From NCBI GenBank assembly GCA_004299845.1, contig CP036201.1:434001-498000 (forward strand): DNA of 64,000 bases. Direction: 5' to 3'. Position numbers and translations under genes: made by a program. Shown piece after piece: positions 7,549-19,921 of the stretch. The notes beneath the pieces were generated by a model. That model saw only the letters and a list, made by a program, of their open reading frames with translations. It had not been told where the DNA came from and did no database searches. Source of the stretch: Verrucomicrobia bacterium S94 (GTDB lineage Bacteria > Verrucomicrobiota > Kiritimatiellia > Kiritimatiellales > Pontiellaceae). The number at the start of each line of letters is the position of its first letter. Positions within the stretch are counted from its first letter, which is position 1.

Positions 7549-9333
7549 TTATCCCTTCAGGATGGCGTCAAATTTACATTTTTCGAAACACTGGCCGCAT
7601 TTGATACACTGTTCCTGGTCGATGATATGCGGGCTTTTTACTTCTCCGCTGATACAGCCGACCGGACAGACGCGGGCGCAGGCAGTGCAACCGATACATT
7701 TTTCGGCATCGATGGTGTAGGACATCAGATCTTTACATTTGCCGGCGCGGCACTTTTTGTCGTTGATGTGTTCGAGGTATTCCTCCTCAAAATAATTTAT
7801 GGTCGACATGATCGGGTTCGGAGCGGTCTGTCCGAGGCCGCAGAGCGACGCTTTGCGCATGGCCTGGGCCAGCTCTTTGAGCTTGTCGAGATCCTCCATT
7901 TCGCCCTGACCTTTGGAGATCTTGTCGAGAATGTTGTAGTTGGTGCGTCCGCCGATACGGCAGGGGGCGCATTTGCCACAGGATTCATCAACGGTGAATT
8001 CGAGGTAGAATTTAGTGACGTCGATCATGCAGTCGTCTTCGTCCATCACAATCATACCGCCGGAGCCCATCATGGAGCCGATGCTCATGAGGCTTTCATA
8101 GTCGATCGGTGTGTCAAGATAGTCGGCAGTGATCACACCGCCGGACGGTCCGCCGGTCTGGGCCGCTTTGAATTTTTTACCGCCTTTGATGCCGCCGCCG
8201 ATATCATAAATGATTTCGCGCAGCGTGGTGCCCATCGGGACTTCGATCAGTCCGGAATTGTTGATTTTACCGGTGAGGGCAAATACCTTGGTTCCTTTTG
8301 AGGTTTCGGTGCCGATACTGTTGAACCACTTGGATCCTTTGAGGATGATCATCGGAATGTTGGCCCAGGTTTCGACGTTGTTGATGACGGTCGGTTTGCC
8401 CCAGAGACCTTTGACGGCCGGGAAGGGCGGGCGCGGAATCGGCATGCCGCGCTTGCCTTCGATGGAGGCGAGCAGGGCGGTTTCTTCGCCGCAGACAAAG
8501 GCACCGGCACCGAGGCGCAGCTCAATGTCGAAGCTGAAGTCTGAGCCAAGGATGTTTTCACCGAGCAGACCGTATTCGCGGGCCTGAGCAATGGCGTTTT
8601 CGAGGCGTTCAATGGCCAGCGGATATTCGGCGCGGATGTAAATAAAACCCTGGTTGGCTCCGACAGTGTGGCCGGCAATCGTCATGGCTTCGAGTACGGA
8701 GTGGGGGTCGCCTTCGCAGGTGGAACGGTCCATGTATGCGCCGGGATCGCCTTCGTCGGCGTTACAGACGACATATTTCTGATCGCCGGGGGCGTCTTTG
8801 GTGAAGCTCCATTTCATACCGGTTGGGAACCCGGCACCGCCGCGGCCGCGCAGTCCGGCATCCTTCAGTTCCTGAATGACCTGGTCCGGAGTCATGTCGA
8901 AGATGACTTTTTCCAGTGCGGCATAGCCATCGCGGGCAATATATTCATCGATATATTCCGGATTGATGACGCCGCAGTTACGCAGGACGATGCGCTGCTG
9001 TTTCTGGTAGAAATCTATATTGGCAGAGCTGGTTCCGGACGCCTGATTTTTGTCGTAGAGCAGTTCCTTAACCTGACGCCCTTTAATAATGTGTTCCGCC
9101 ACAATCTGTTTGGCGTGTTCCGGGCCGACTTTAACGTAGAAGGATTCGTCGGGCAGGATTTTAACGATCGGGCCCTGTTCGCAGAATCCGAAACATCCGG
9201 TTTTCACGAGCTGGGCTTCGGTTTCGACGCCCTGGGCCTTGAGTTCCTTTTCGAGCGCTTCATAGAGTGCGACGCCTTTGCTGGATTCACAGGCCGTTCC
9301 GGCGCAGACGAGAATATAGTTTTTAAATGCCAT
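7549..9333 (-). CDS. hndC: Hydrogenase NADH/FMN-binding subunit (HndC/HydB, NuoF-like)
   Basis: Flavin subunit of 594 residues carrying electrons between NAD(P)H and the other subunits. Order: N-terminal thioredoxin-like 2Fe-2S domain (CAGTACESS ... TGCFGFCEQGP), NuoF core with FMN/NADH glycine-rich loops (LRGRGGAGFPTGMKW, GAGAFVCGEETALLASIEG), NuoF 4Fe-4S (ESCGKCAPCRIGG), and two C-terminal ferredoxin clusters (CIGCTACARVCPVGC, CIKCGQCFEKCKF). This is the layout of electron-bifurcating hydrogenases such as Thermotoga HydB; bifurcation itself is inferred. The ATG overlaps the end of hndB by 11 nt. Confidence 0.95.
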   Translation of the reverse strand: MAFKNYILVCAGTACESSKGVALYEALEKELKAQGVETEAQLVKTGCFGFCEQGPIVKILPDESFYVKVGPEHAKQIVAEHIIKGRQVKELLYDKNQASGTSSANIDFYQKQQRIVLRNCGVINPEYIDEYIARDGYAALEKVIFDMTPDQVIQELKDAGLRGRGGAGFPTGMKWSFTKDAPGDQKYVVCNADEGDPGAYMDRSTCEGDPHSVLEAMTIAGHTVGANQGFIYIRAEYPLAIERLENAIAQAREYGLLGENILGSDFSFDIELRLGAGAFVCGEETALLASIEGKRGMPIPRPPFPAVKGLWGKPTVINNVETWANIPMIILKGSKWFNSIGTETSKGTKVFALTGKINNSGLIEVPMGTTLREIIYDIGGGIKGGKKFKAAQTGGPSGGVITADYLDTPIDYESLMSIGSMMGSGGMIVMDEDDCMIDVTKFYLEFTVDESCGKCAPCRIGGRTNYNILDKISKGQGEMEDLDKLKELAQAMRKASLCGLGQTAPNPIMSTINYFEEEYLEHINDKKCRAGKCKDLMSYTIDAEKCIGCTACARVCPVGCISGEVKSPHIIDQEQCIKCGQCFEKCKFDAILKG

Positions 9334-9733
9334 GGTTATTCAGTCCCCCATCGATGATGTCCTGTGCCGGTTTGTCGAAGATATGATCCGAAACCAGCGA
9401 TTTGCCGATGATATGTTCGTTAACGATGCGGCGGGCGACGTCCGGATCGACATTGCCGTATATGACGCGCGGCATACCCGGAACCGCAACCTCTACGGTC
9501 GGTTCGGAAAAGCAGAGCCCCATGCAGCCGGTCTGTGTGATCCGGGTGTCATTCACATTATGTTTTTCGAGTTCGTCAAGGAAGGCATCGAATGCCTCCT
9601 TGGCTCCGGCCGCAATGCCGCAGGTACCCATTCCGATGACAATCTGCGCATTTTTATCCCCGTCGCGCTGGGTCATCTCTTTCTTTTTTGAATCGCGCAG
9701 ACTGCGCAGTTCATCGAGTGTCATTTTAGCCAT
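9323..9733 (-). CDS. hndB: Hydrogenase 2Fe-2S thioredoxin-like subunit (HndB type)
   Basis: A 136-residue ferredoxin-like subunit of the hydrogenase complex. Cysteines GMGTCGIAAGA and TQTGCMGLCFSEP form the thioredoxin-like 2Fe-2S site. The ATG at 9733 (MAKMTLDELR) is preferred because AAAGGTGGG lies just before it; the in-frame GTG three codons upstream falls inside that site. It overlaps hndC at its 3' end, so the two are translationally coupled. Confidence 0.9.
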   Translation of the reverse strand: MAKMTLDELRSLRDSKKKEMTQRDGDKNAQIVIGMGTCGIAAGAKEAFDAFLDELEKHNVNDTRITQTGCMGLCFSEPTVEVAVPGMPRVIYGNVDPDVARRIVNEHIIGKSLVSDHIFDKPAQDIIDGGLNNHGI

Positions 9734-9759
9734 TGTTCCCACCTTTCGTTGAAAAAGTC

Positions 9760-10296
9760 CTATCGGAGTTCCTCTTCGTTGCTTTGTATAAACTGTTTGA
9801 GCAGGGCCATATTTTCCGAGGTATTCAGGTTGCCCAGGGCGTCGACGAGATCGTTTCTGCTCACTGAGTAGTGTTTTTCGTTCCTGCGGTGTTCTATGGT
9901 CAGATTTCCTTCAAATCCGTAAGTCATCAGGGAAACGGCGGCCGGGGTGAAGCTGCCGAACGCTGGAAGATCCACGTTCCGGGGATCGAGGTTGCAGGTC
10001 ACCGTAGTACCGGTACCTTCTTCTGATTCGATCTCCGCCGATCCACCTGTCATTTCCGCCGTCTGGAACAGGAAGGGGAGGCCGAGGCCCACTTTGCGAT
10101 GCCGGTGTTTGCCGTCCGACCAGAACGGATCTTTGGCTTTGGCCAGCGTTTTCGCATTCATTCCTTTTCCGTTGTCCTGAATAACGATCTTTAAATGGGT
10201 GTCCGTCTCCTCGACCTTAAGGGTTATTTCACTTGCGCCGGCCTCGAACGCGTTCTGCACCAGATCGGTGATCAGATCGCAGAGGGTGGCATGCAT
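9760..10296 (-). CDS. HATPase-domain protein of the hydrogenase operon
   Basis: A 178-residue stand-alone GHKL ATPase domain. The nucleotide-binding boxes are visible: DLITDLVQNAFEAGA (N box, near residue 10), IQDNGKGM (G1, near 54), and KVGLGLPFLFQTAEMTGG (G2, near 88). There is no dimerisation or phospho-acceptor His domain and no membrane segment, so it is not a complete sensor kinase. Small ATPases of this kind sit between hndA and hndB in many anaerobes' hydrogenase operons. A regulatory (anti-sigma-like) or assembly role has been supposed but is not shown by sequence. Ribosome binding site AAGGAAAG; it lies 3 nt after hndA. Confidence 0.85.
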   Translation of the reverse strand: MHATLCDLITDLVQNAFEAGASEITLKVEETDTHLKIVIQDNGKGMNAKTLAKAKDPFWSDGKHRHRKVGLGLPFLFQTAEMTGGSAEIESEEGTGTTVTCNLDPRNVDLPAFGSFTPAAVSLMTYGFEGNLTIEHRRNEKHYSVSRNDLVDALGNLNTSENMALLKQFIQSNEEELR

Positions 10297-10299
10297 TGT

Positions 10300-10782
10300 T
10301 TACTTTCCTTCAAACTGGTCGATGATCTTTTTCATGTCCTTGGTGTCGACATCACCGAAGACTTCGCCGTTAACCGTGAGCACCGGGGCGAGGCCGCAGC
10401 AGCCGATGCAGCGGACCGCTTCCACCGAGAACTCGCCGTCTTCGGTGACGGAGTTGAGGCCGACGCCGAGAATACGCTCGCATTCTTTGATCAGATCTTC
10501 GCCGCCTTTGAGATAGCAGGCAGTACCCATGCAGACTGCAATCTGGTTTCTGCCGGGTTTGGTGAGTTTAAAGAAATGATAGAAGGTGATGACTCCGTAG
10601 ATTTTGGCCACCGGAATGTTGAGAGCGTCCGCCACTTCGAAGGCCGCCTGACGCGGAATGTAGCCGAACTCCTCCTGAACCCGGTGCAGAATCATAATCA
10701 GATTACCCGGTTTTTTCTTCCACTTTTCAATGAAAGCGTCGATGGCCGGTGTGAGCATTTTTTCTTCAGCAGTAGCGGTCAT
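10300..10782 (-). CDS. hndA: Hydrogenase NuoE-like subunit (HndA)
   Basis: First structural gene of the operon, 160 residues, NuoE family. A helical N-terminal domain (IMILHRVQEEFGYIPRQAA) is followed by the thioredoxin-like 2Fe-2S domain with Cys ligands in CMGTACYLKGGE and CIGCCGLAPVLTVNG. It passes electrons between the flavin subunit and the rest of the complex. GGAGGG lies 8 nt before the ATG. Confidence 0.94.
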   Translation of the reverse strand: MTATAEEKMLTPAIDAFIEKWKKKPGNLIMILHRVQEEFGYIPRQAAFEVADALNIPVAKIYGVITFYHFFKLTKPGRNQIAVCMGTACYLKGGEDLIKECERILGVGLNSVTEDGEFSVEAVRCIGCCGLAPVLTVNGEVFGDVDTKDMKKIIDQFEGK

Positions 10783-11101
10783 AGTCTCTACCCTCCAGTA
10801 GCGTCTGTTCGTACGTTAAAATGATCTTCCCCTGGCTGGTCCCGATGCCAGCCTGCGGCTGTTTTCCCCGGTTGTCAGCCCCGGCTTGAACCCCCCGGTC
10901 CGTGACGCTTTTTGAGACCCCATCTCAAGAGCGCCGCCGTATTCTTTCGAAAGGCTTGAGCAATAAAGACTGATAGGTAGTAGGTAAATAAAAAAAACGG
11001 CTTTGACGTTGTTTATACAATGTTTCGGTAATATTAATTACAAAAACAAGTCATATAAATGTTGGTTAAAGTTATATGAATAACAATAAATGGAGTTTCC
11101 A
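10783..11101. other. Intergenic leader between the hydrogenase operon and rex
   Basis: About 320 nt without a gene. The half nearest hndA is GC-rich. Read on the minus strand it has three CCGGGG repeats, a TGAGA/TCTCA hairpin and a GCTGG/CCAGC hairpin, which suggests a structured leader of some 200 nt. The half nearest rex (10980-11100) is AT-rich and promoter-like. I match no known riboswitch here. Confidence 0.5.
11009..11020. promoter_or_regulatory. Candidate Rex operator
   Basis: TTGTTTATACAA has the TTGT-N4-ACAA core of Rex boxes, though the inner bases are not fully symmetric. It lies between a TTGACG (11003-11008) and a TAATAT (11029-11034) facing rex. A spacing of 20 nt is long for a promoter. 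Autoregulation of rex and control of the opposite hydrogenase operon would fit. Confidence 0.4.
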
Positions 11102-11740
11102 ATGATTGGGAATCAGGAAGTTATTCGGCGGCTCGCTAAATACCGTAATGTGATGCGTAAGATGAAGGCGCTGGGTCTGGTGAAGGTGTTTTCCGATAAT
11201 CTGGCCGATGCCTGCGGTGTGTCGGCCTCGCTGGTCCGGAAAGATTTTTCCATGTTTAATATTACGGGAAACAAGCGCGGGGGATATCGGATTGACGACA
11301 TTGTGGCCCGGCTCAATGTGCTGCTCGGAAAGGATAAAAAACAGAAGATTGTGATTATCGGTTGCGGAAAACTGGGTCAGGCCCTGATGAATCATAACGG
11401 ATTTCCAAGGGTGGGCATCCGGGTGGCGGCGGGTTTTGATTCCGATCCGCGGGTTCTTGATGCAGAAGCACCCATTCCGATTTTTCATATCAAACGTATT
11501 CGTGAATTCATTGACGCCAATAAAATTAAAGTTGCGGCGCTGACCGTGCCCGAACCTTCGGCACAGAGCATGGTGGAAACCCTGAAAAAAACATGCTGTT
11601 GCGGAGTGATTAATTTTGCACCGATTGCATTGAAAAGTGACGACGATATTCTGATTCATAACATCAATATCGAGCAGGAAATCGAAAACCTCTTCTACAA
11701 TATCCATTTTGCCGAAATGCAGCGTTCAGGAAAAGAATAG
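11102..11740 (+). CDS. rex: Redox-sensing transcriptional repressor Rex
   Basis: Rex senses the NADH/NAD+ ratio and represses fermentation and hydrogenase genes when NADH is low. 212 residues from the ATG at 11102, which has GGAG 6 nt upstream; the ATG at 11090 has none. N-terminal winged helix about residues 1-75 (NLADACGVSASLVRKDFSMF), then a Rossmann domain with IVIIGCGKLGQAL, and a C-terminal domain-swapped helix (EIENLFYNIHFAEM). It is divergent from the hydrogenase operon, its likely target. Confidence 0.93.
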   Translation: MIGNQEVIRRLAKYRNVMRKMKALGLVKVFSDNLADACGVSASLVRKDFSMFNITGNKRGGYRIDDIVARLNVLLGKDKKQKIVIIGCGKLGQALMNHNGFPRVGIRVAAGFDSDPRVLDAEAPIPIFHIKRIREFIDANKIKVAALTVPEPSAQSMVETLKKTCCCGVINFAPIALKSDDDILIHNINIEQEIENLFYNIHFAEMQRSGKE

Positions 11741-11834
11741 AACGGCTGCCGGGATTCGGGGTGTTTTCTGCGATGACGGATTTCATCTTTCCAGGGATTA
11801 GGATAAGTGTACGCTAACTTAAGTGAGGAACAGT

Positions 11835-12824
11835 ATGAAAAAAATATACTGGGGAATTATCGGTTGTGGAGGGATTGCGAACAAGTTTGCCGATGGGCTG
11901 GCCGTACTGCCGGGGGGCGAACTTTATGCCGGGGCCTCGCGCACGCCGGGCAAAGCGGAGGCGTTCATTGAAAAACACGGAGGGACGACGGCCTATACGG
12001 ATTACAGCGCACTGGTAGTCGATCCCCGGGTGGATGCGGTCTATGTGGCCACCACGCACAATTTCCATTATGAAAATGTAAAGCTCTGCCTTGAGCACGG
12101 GAAACATGTGCTCTGCGAAAAACCGATGACGCTGAATGCGCGGCAGGCCGGTGAACTGGCGGAGCTGGCCGCGGCGAACGGCCTTTTTCTGATGGAGGCG
12201 ATGTGGACGCGTTTTATTCCGGGGATCCGGGAGCTTCAACGGCTGCTGAAGGAAGGCGTGATTGGGGATGTCCGTTCAGTTCGGGCCGATTTCCACATCG
12301 GAGGACGGGCATTTCCGAAAGACGGACGGCTGTGGAACCGCGATCTGGCCGGCGGGTCGCTGCTTGATCTGGGCATTTATCCGATTACTTTTGCCGATCT
12401 CGTCATGGGCGGTGATCTGCCGGAAACGGTCAAAAGCGATGTCTTTATAGGTAGGACCGGCGTGGATGATCGGTCGTTCTATCAACTGACGTATTCCGGC
12501 GGACGTTTTGCGCAGCTCAGTTCGTCATTCACATCCAGTGCGCCGGTTGAGGCGGTTATTGCCGGAGATTCGGGCTTTGTCCGTGTGCCCTGTTTTTTTC
12601 ATCCGGTCGAATTTGAAATCTGCCGCTTTGGTGAAGAGCTGGAAACCCTGAGGTTTCCGTTTCCCGACAAAGAGGGTTTTAAGTTTGAAATTGAGGAGGC
12701 TATGAGCTGTATTGCCGCCGGAAAAACTGAGAGTGAGATCCATCCTCTTTCGAAAACGCGGCAGATGCTGGAGCTTATGGATACACTTCGTGCACAATGG
12801 AATTTAAGTTATCCCGGAGAATAA
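11835..12824 (+). CDS. Gfo/Idh/MocA-family oxidoreductase
   Basis: NAD(P)-dependent sugar or inositol dehydrogenase-type enzyme of 329 residues. The Rossmann motif GIIGCGGIANKFADG is at the N terminus, followed by the family's CEKPMTLNARQAGEL with catalytic-type Lys, and a C-terminal alpha/beta domain with GGSLLDLGIYPITFADLVMG. The ATG at 11835 has GAGGAA upstream; the earlier GTG lies within that site. The next gene is mannose-6-phosphate isomerase 27 nt downstream, so the pair likely serves hexose metabolism. The dihydrodiol/xylose dehydrogenase subgroup is closest by eye; the substrate is unknown. Confidence 0.88.
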   Translation: MKKIYWGIIGCGGIANKFADGLAVLPGGELYAGASRTPGKAEAFIEKHGGTTAYTDYSALVVDPRVDAVYVATTHNFHYENVKLCLEHGKHVLCEKPMTLNARQAGELAELAAANGLFLMEAMWTRFIPGIRELQRLLKEGVIGDVRSVRADFHIGGRAFPKDGRLWNRDLAGGSLLDLGIYPITFADLVMGGDLPETVKSDVFIGRTGVDDRSFYQLTYSGGRFAQLSSSFTSSAPVEAVIAGDSGFVRVPCFFHPVEFEICRFGEELETLRFPFPDKEGFKFEIEEAMSCIAAGKTESEIHPLSKTRQMLELMDTLRAQWNLSYPGE

Positions 12825-12851
12825 TCCCAAAACATAAAGGCAGAGGTGAAT

Positions 12852-13814
12852 ATGAATGTTTATCCGTTAAAATTTAAGCCGGTATATAAAGATTATCCGT
12901 GGGGCAACCGTCGTCTTCCGGCTCTGTTTGATCGCGATGAACCGGCCGGTATTTATGCGGAATCGTGGGAGATTTCGACGCACCGTGACGGCGAGAGTGT
13001 GGTGGTGAACGGGGCGCTGGCCGGGAAAACGCTGTCCGAAGTACTTGCCGTTTCCGGAGCAGATATTCTGGGCGACCGGGTTGAGGGAAACGATTTTCCG
13101 CTGCTGATTAAGTTGATTGACGCGGCCGAACCGCTGAGCGTGCAGGTGCATCCGAATAATGGAAATGCCGAAGTTGTGCAGGGCGAACCGAAAACCGAGA
13201 TGTGGTATTTTCTGAACGAAGAGCCCTCGCGTATTTTCTGCGGACTCAAGCCCGGCACAACGCGTGAAGATTTTGTCCGGGCCATTGAAGAGGAATCGTT
13301 CGATGAGATTCTGCGCGTTGTTCCGGCGAAGAAAGGCGGTGCGGCGTTTGTGCCGGGCGGACGTGTGCATGCTATCGATGCCGGATGCCTGATTCTTGAG
13401 ATTCAGCAGAATTCCAACACGACCTATCGCGTGTACGACTGGGGACGCGTCGGTAATGATGGTAAACCGCGCGAGTTGCATATTGATAAAGCGTTGCAGG
13501 TCATCAATTTTGAGGATTGCGAAGATCCGGCCTGTCAGCCGGAGGTAACTGCACCCGGAGTTCGGACTATCTGCACGTCCGATTTTTTCCAGCTTGATGA
13601 ACTTACAGTAGAAGAGGCTATGAAGGAGCATGCCGACGGTTCGAGTTTTCATGCCCTGTTTTCGGCCGACGGCGGATTTGAACTTCACTATGACGACGGA
13701 AAGACCGAGCCGGTCGCCCCGGGTGAATCCGTTCTCGTTCCGGCGGCGCTGGGACCCTACAGCCTGAAGAGCCCGAAAAAAACCGTGGTGCTGAAAACCA
13801 CGGTTCCGGCTTAG
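12852..13814 (+). CDS. manA: Class I mannose-6-phosphate isomerase
   Basis: Interconverts mannose-6-phosphate and fructose-6-phosphate. The 320-residue protein is of the short bacterial type. Zinc-site motifs are visible: LSVQVHPNN near residue 100, KTEMWYFL near 117 and FVPGGRVHAIDAGCLILEIQQ near 170, followed by NTTYRVYDWGR. The ATG at 12852 follows GAGGTGA; the GTG two codons upstream lies in that site. Product could feed glycolysis or GDP-mannose. Confidence 0.93.
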   Translation: MNVYPLKFKPVYKDYPWGNRRLPALFDRDEPAGIYAESWEISTHRDGESVVVNGALAGKTLSEVLAVSGADILGDRVEGNDFPLLIKLIDAAEPLSVQVHPNNGNAEVVQGEPKTEMWYFLNEEPSRIFCGLKPGTTREDFVRAIEEESFDEILRVVPAKKGGAAFVPGGRVHAIDAGCLILEIQQNSNTTYRVYDWGRVGNDGKPRELHIDKALQVINFEDCEDPACQPEVTAPGVRTICTSDFFQLDELTVEEAMKEHADGSSFHALFSADGGFELHYDDGKTEPVAPGESVLVPAALGPYSLKSPKKTVVLKTTVPA

Positions 13815-13833
13815 CGAACTGTGCCGTCCGTTG

Positions 13834-17930
<4,097 letters not shown>

Positions 17931-17961
17931 TAAATTCCGTGTTACAAATCCATCTTTGCAC

Positions 17962-17991
17962 TTGCGCATTCGATAAGTTCACATCTATAGT
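17962..17991 (+). promoter_or_regulatory. Promoter of the riboflavin operon
   Basis: TTGCGC (17962-17967) and TATAGT (17986-17991), spacer 18 nt. The predicted start falls at the first base pair of the FMN riboswitch. Confidence 0.6.
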
Positions 17992-17996
17992 GCGCC

Positions 17997-18117
17997 GATC
18001 TTCAGGGCAGGGTGAAATTCCCGACCGGCGGTGACAGTCCGCGAGTTTTCCAGGGTTTGGAAAACAGGAGGCAGTGAAATTCTGCCACCGACAGTATAGT
18101 CTGGATGAGAGAAGATG
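17997..18117 (+). ncRNA. FMN riboswitch (RFN element)
   Basis: All conserved blocks are present in order: GGGCAGGGTGAAATTCCCGA, CCGGCGGTGACAGTCCGCGA, a variable stem (ttttccagg...ttggaaaa), GGCAGTGAAATTCTGCCACC, GACAGTATAGTCTGGATGA and GAGAAGAT. The outer stem is GATCTTC (17997) with GAAGAT (18111). It lies just before ribBA and should shut the operon down when FMN is plentiful. Confidence 0.97.
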
Positions 18118-18143
18118 CGTGCGTAGCTGTGTCTATGCAAAAT

Positions 18144-18174
18144 CCCCTGAAGGTGTAAGGTGTTTGGGGTTTTT
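18144..18174 (+). terminator. Putative riboswitch-controlled terminator
   Basis: CCCC (18144) and GGGG (18166) with weak inner pairing, followed by five T (18170-18174), between the FMN aptamer and the ribBA ribosome binding site. The stem is short, so this is only a likely expression platform. Confidence 0.45.
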
Positions 18175-18190
18175 GACATTAGGAGCAGTT

Positions 18191-19396
18191 ATGAGTGAGA
18201 GTTTATTCGATCCGATTGAGGATGTGATCGAAGCCTTCAGAAATGGCGAGATCATCGTGATGACCGATGATGAGGATCGTGAAAATGAAGGCGATCTGAT
18301 CTGTGCAGCGGAAAAAGTCACCCCGGAAGTGATCAATTTTATGGTCACCCACGCCCGCGGTCTGGTCTGCATTCCGATGGAAGAGCAGCAGCTGCGTAAA
18401 CTGGGCCTGTCACGTATGACGCCCGCCCATTCATCCGATAAATATTATACCGCATTCATGGATTCCGTGGATGTGCGCGACGGCACCACAACCGGAATCA
18501 GTGCTGCAGACCGGGCCCGTACCGTCCATGCGCTGATTTCCGAAGACAGCCAGGCGCAGGATTTCATTAAACCCGGTCATCTGTTTCCGCTCAAAGCTGT
18601 CAAGGGCGGCGTGCTCGAACGGGCCGGCCATACGGAAGGTACGGTTGATCTTGCCCGCATCGCAGGATTGAAGCCGGCGGGTGTGATCTGTGAGATTCTG
18701 CGTGAGGACGGCGATATGATGCGTCTGAAGGAACTACGTAAATTTGCCGATAAACATGGGTTGAAAATGACGTCGGTTGCCGAGGTGACGAAATACCGCT
18801 ATGTACACGAAAAACTGGTCAATATGGAGCGGGAAATCAATATGCCGACTGAAGCAGGGCCGTTTCGTATGCGGTTGTACAGTTCGTTCGTTGATCATAA
18901 AGATCACCTCGCATTGGTCTGCGGGGATGCTTCAACCGGAAAAATCCCGCTGGTGCGTGTGCACAGTGAATGTCTGACCGGCGATGTGTTCCATTCCCAG
19001 CGGTGCGATTGCGGACAGCAGCTGCATACCGCCATGCAGGAGATCCAGAAGCATGGCTACGGTGCAGTTGTGTACATGCGTCAGGAAGGGCGCGGCATCG
19101 GCCTGGCCAAGAAGCTGCATGCGTATGAGCTGCAGGAGCAGGGCATGGATACTGTGGAAGCCAATGAACACCTCGGTTTTGATGCAGATCTACGCGATTA
19201 CGGGATCGGTGCGCAGATTCTGAATGACCTGGGGATGAACAGAATTAATCTGCTGACGAATAATCCGGCTAAAATTACCGGTCTGGATAAGTATGGAATT
19301 AAAGTGGAAAAACGCGTGCCGCTGATTTTGCCGCCTAGCCGGTTTAATGATTTCTACATGGCTACGAAGCGCGATAAAATGGGGCACCTGATTTAA
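18191..19396 (+). CDS. ribBA: Bifunctional DHBP synthase / GTP cyclohydrolase II
   Basis: Makes both riboflavin precursors: 3,4-dihydroxy-2-butanone 4-phosphate from ribulose 5-phosphate, and the pyrimidine from GTP. 401 residues. RibB domain 1-205 has TDDEDRENEGDLICAAEKV and RAGHTEGTVDLARIAGL. RibA domain 206-401 has the zinc site CLTGDVFHSQRCDCGQQL, MRQEGRGIGLAKKLHAY and LRDYGIGAQIL. The ATG at 18191 follows AGGAGC; reading frame continues upstream only as riboswitch sequence. First gene of the FMN-controlled operon. Confidence 0.97.
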   Translation: MSESLFDPIEDVIEAFRNGEIIVMTDDEDRENEGDLICAAEKVTPEVINFMVTHARGLVCIPMEEQQLRKLGLSRMTPAHSSDKYYTAFMDSVDVRDGTTTGISAADRARTVHALISEDSQAQDFIKPGHLFPLKAVKGGVLERAGHTEGTVDLARIAGLKPAGVICEILREDGDMMRLKELRKFADKHGLKMTSVAEVTKYRYVHEKLVNMEREINMPTEAGPFRMRLYSSFVDHKDHLALVCGDASTGKIPLVRVHSECLTGDVFHSQRCDCGQQLHTAMQEIQKHGYGAVVYMRQEGRGIGLAKKLHAYELQEQGMDTVEANEHLGFDADLRDYGIGAQILNDLGMNRINLLTNNPAKITGLDKYGIKVEKRVPLILPPSRFNDFYMATKRDKMGHLI

Positions 19397-19405
19397 GGAA
19401 GAGTT

Positions 19406-19918
19406 ATGGGAAAAGGTATTTCAAAAACAATTGAGCCGATCGGTGGTATCGGCGCGAATCAGATTGTCGGCGATCTGGATGCTGCCGGACTGCGCTTCGG
19501 TATTGTAGTGGCGCGATTCAATGATCAGCTGACCGATGAGCTGGCGCGCTCGGCGTATCGGTGTCTGGTGCAGAACGGGGCAAAGCAGGAGACGATAGAT
19601 CTGGTACGCGTTCCGGGAGCTTATGAAGTTCCGGTGATTGCGGAAAAGCTGGCGGCGTCGAAACGATATGACGCACTGATTGTACTCGGCGTGGTGGTTG
19701 AGGGCGAAACGCAGCATGCGCAGATGATTATTGATACTACCGGGCAGACGTTGCTCGATATTGCCTGCCGTTATCAGTTGCCCGTCATTAATGAAATTGT
19801 CGGAGTCCGCACCTGGGCACAGGCGGAAGCACGCTGTCTCGGTGGTGAAAACACCCGCGGCTGGTATGCCGCTGAAGCGGCCATTGAAACGGCACGCGTT
19901 AACAGGAAACTCGGGTAG
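19406..19918 (+). CDS. ribH: 6,7-dimethyl-8-ribityllumazine synthase
   Basis: Joins the two RibBA products into lumazine. 170 residues. Ribityl-site motifs: VARFNDQLTDEL, VRVPGAYEVPVIAEKLA, and VVVEGETQHAQM with the catalytic-type His in the GETxH position. The last 35 residues (VGVRTWAQAEARCLGGENTRG) differ from the more common FGVLT...QA version but keep the layout. Ribosome binding site GGAAGAG; 9 nt after ribBA. Confidence 0.93.
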   Translation: MGKGISKTIEPIGGIGANQIVGDLDAAGLRFGIVVARFNDQLTDELARSAYRCLVQNGAKQETIDLVRVPGAYEVPVIAEKLAASKRYDALIVLGVVVEGETQHAQMIIDTTGQTLLDIACRYQLPVINEIVGVRTWAQAEARCLGGENTRGWYAAEAAIETARVNRKLG

Positions 19919-19921
19919 ACC

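Noticed and set aside
18074-18190. Upstream extension of RibBA
   Set aside because: The extension covers the FMN riboswitch; AGGAGC marks the start at 18191.
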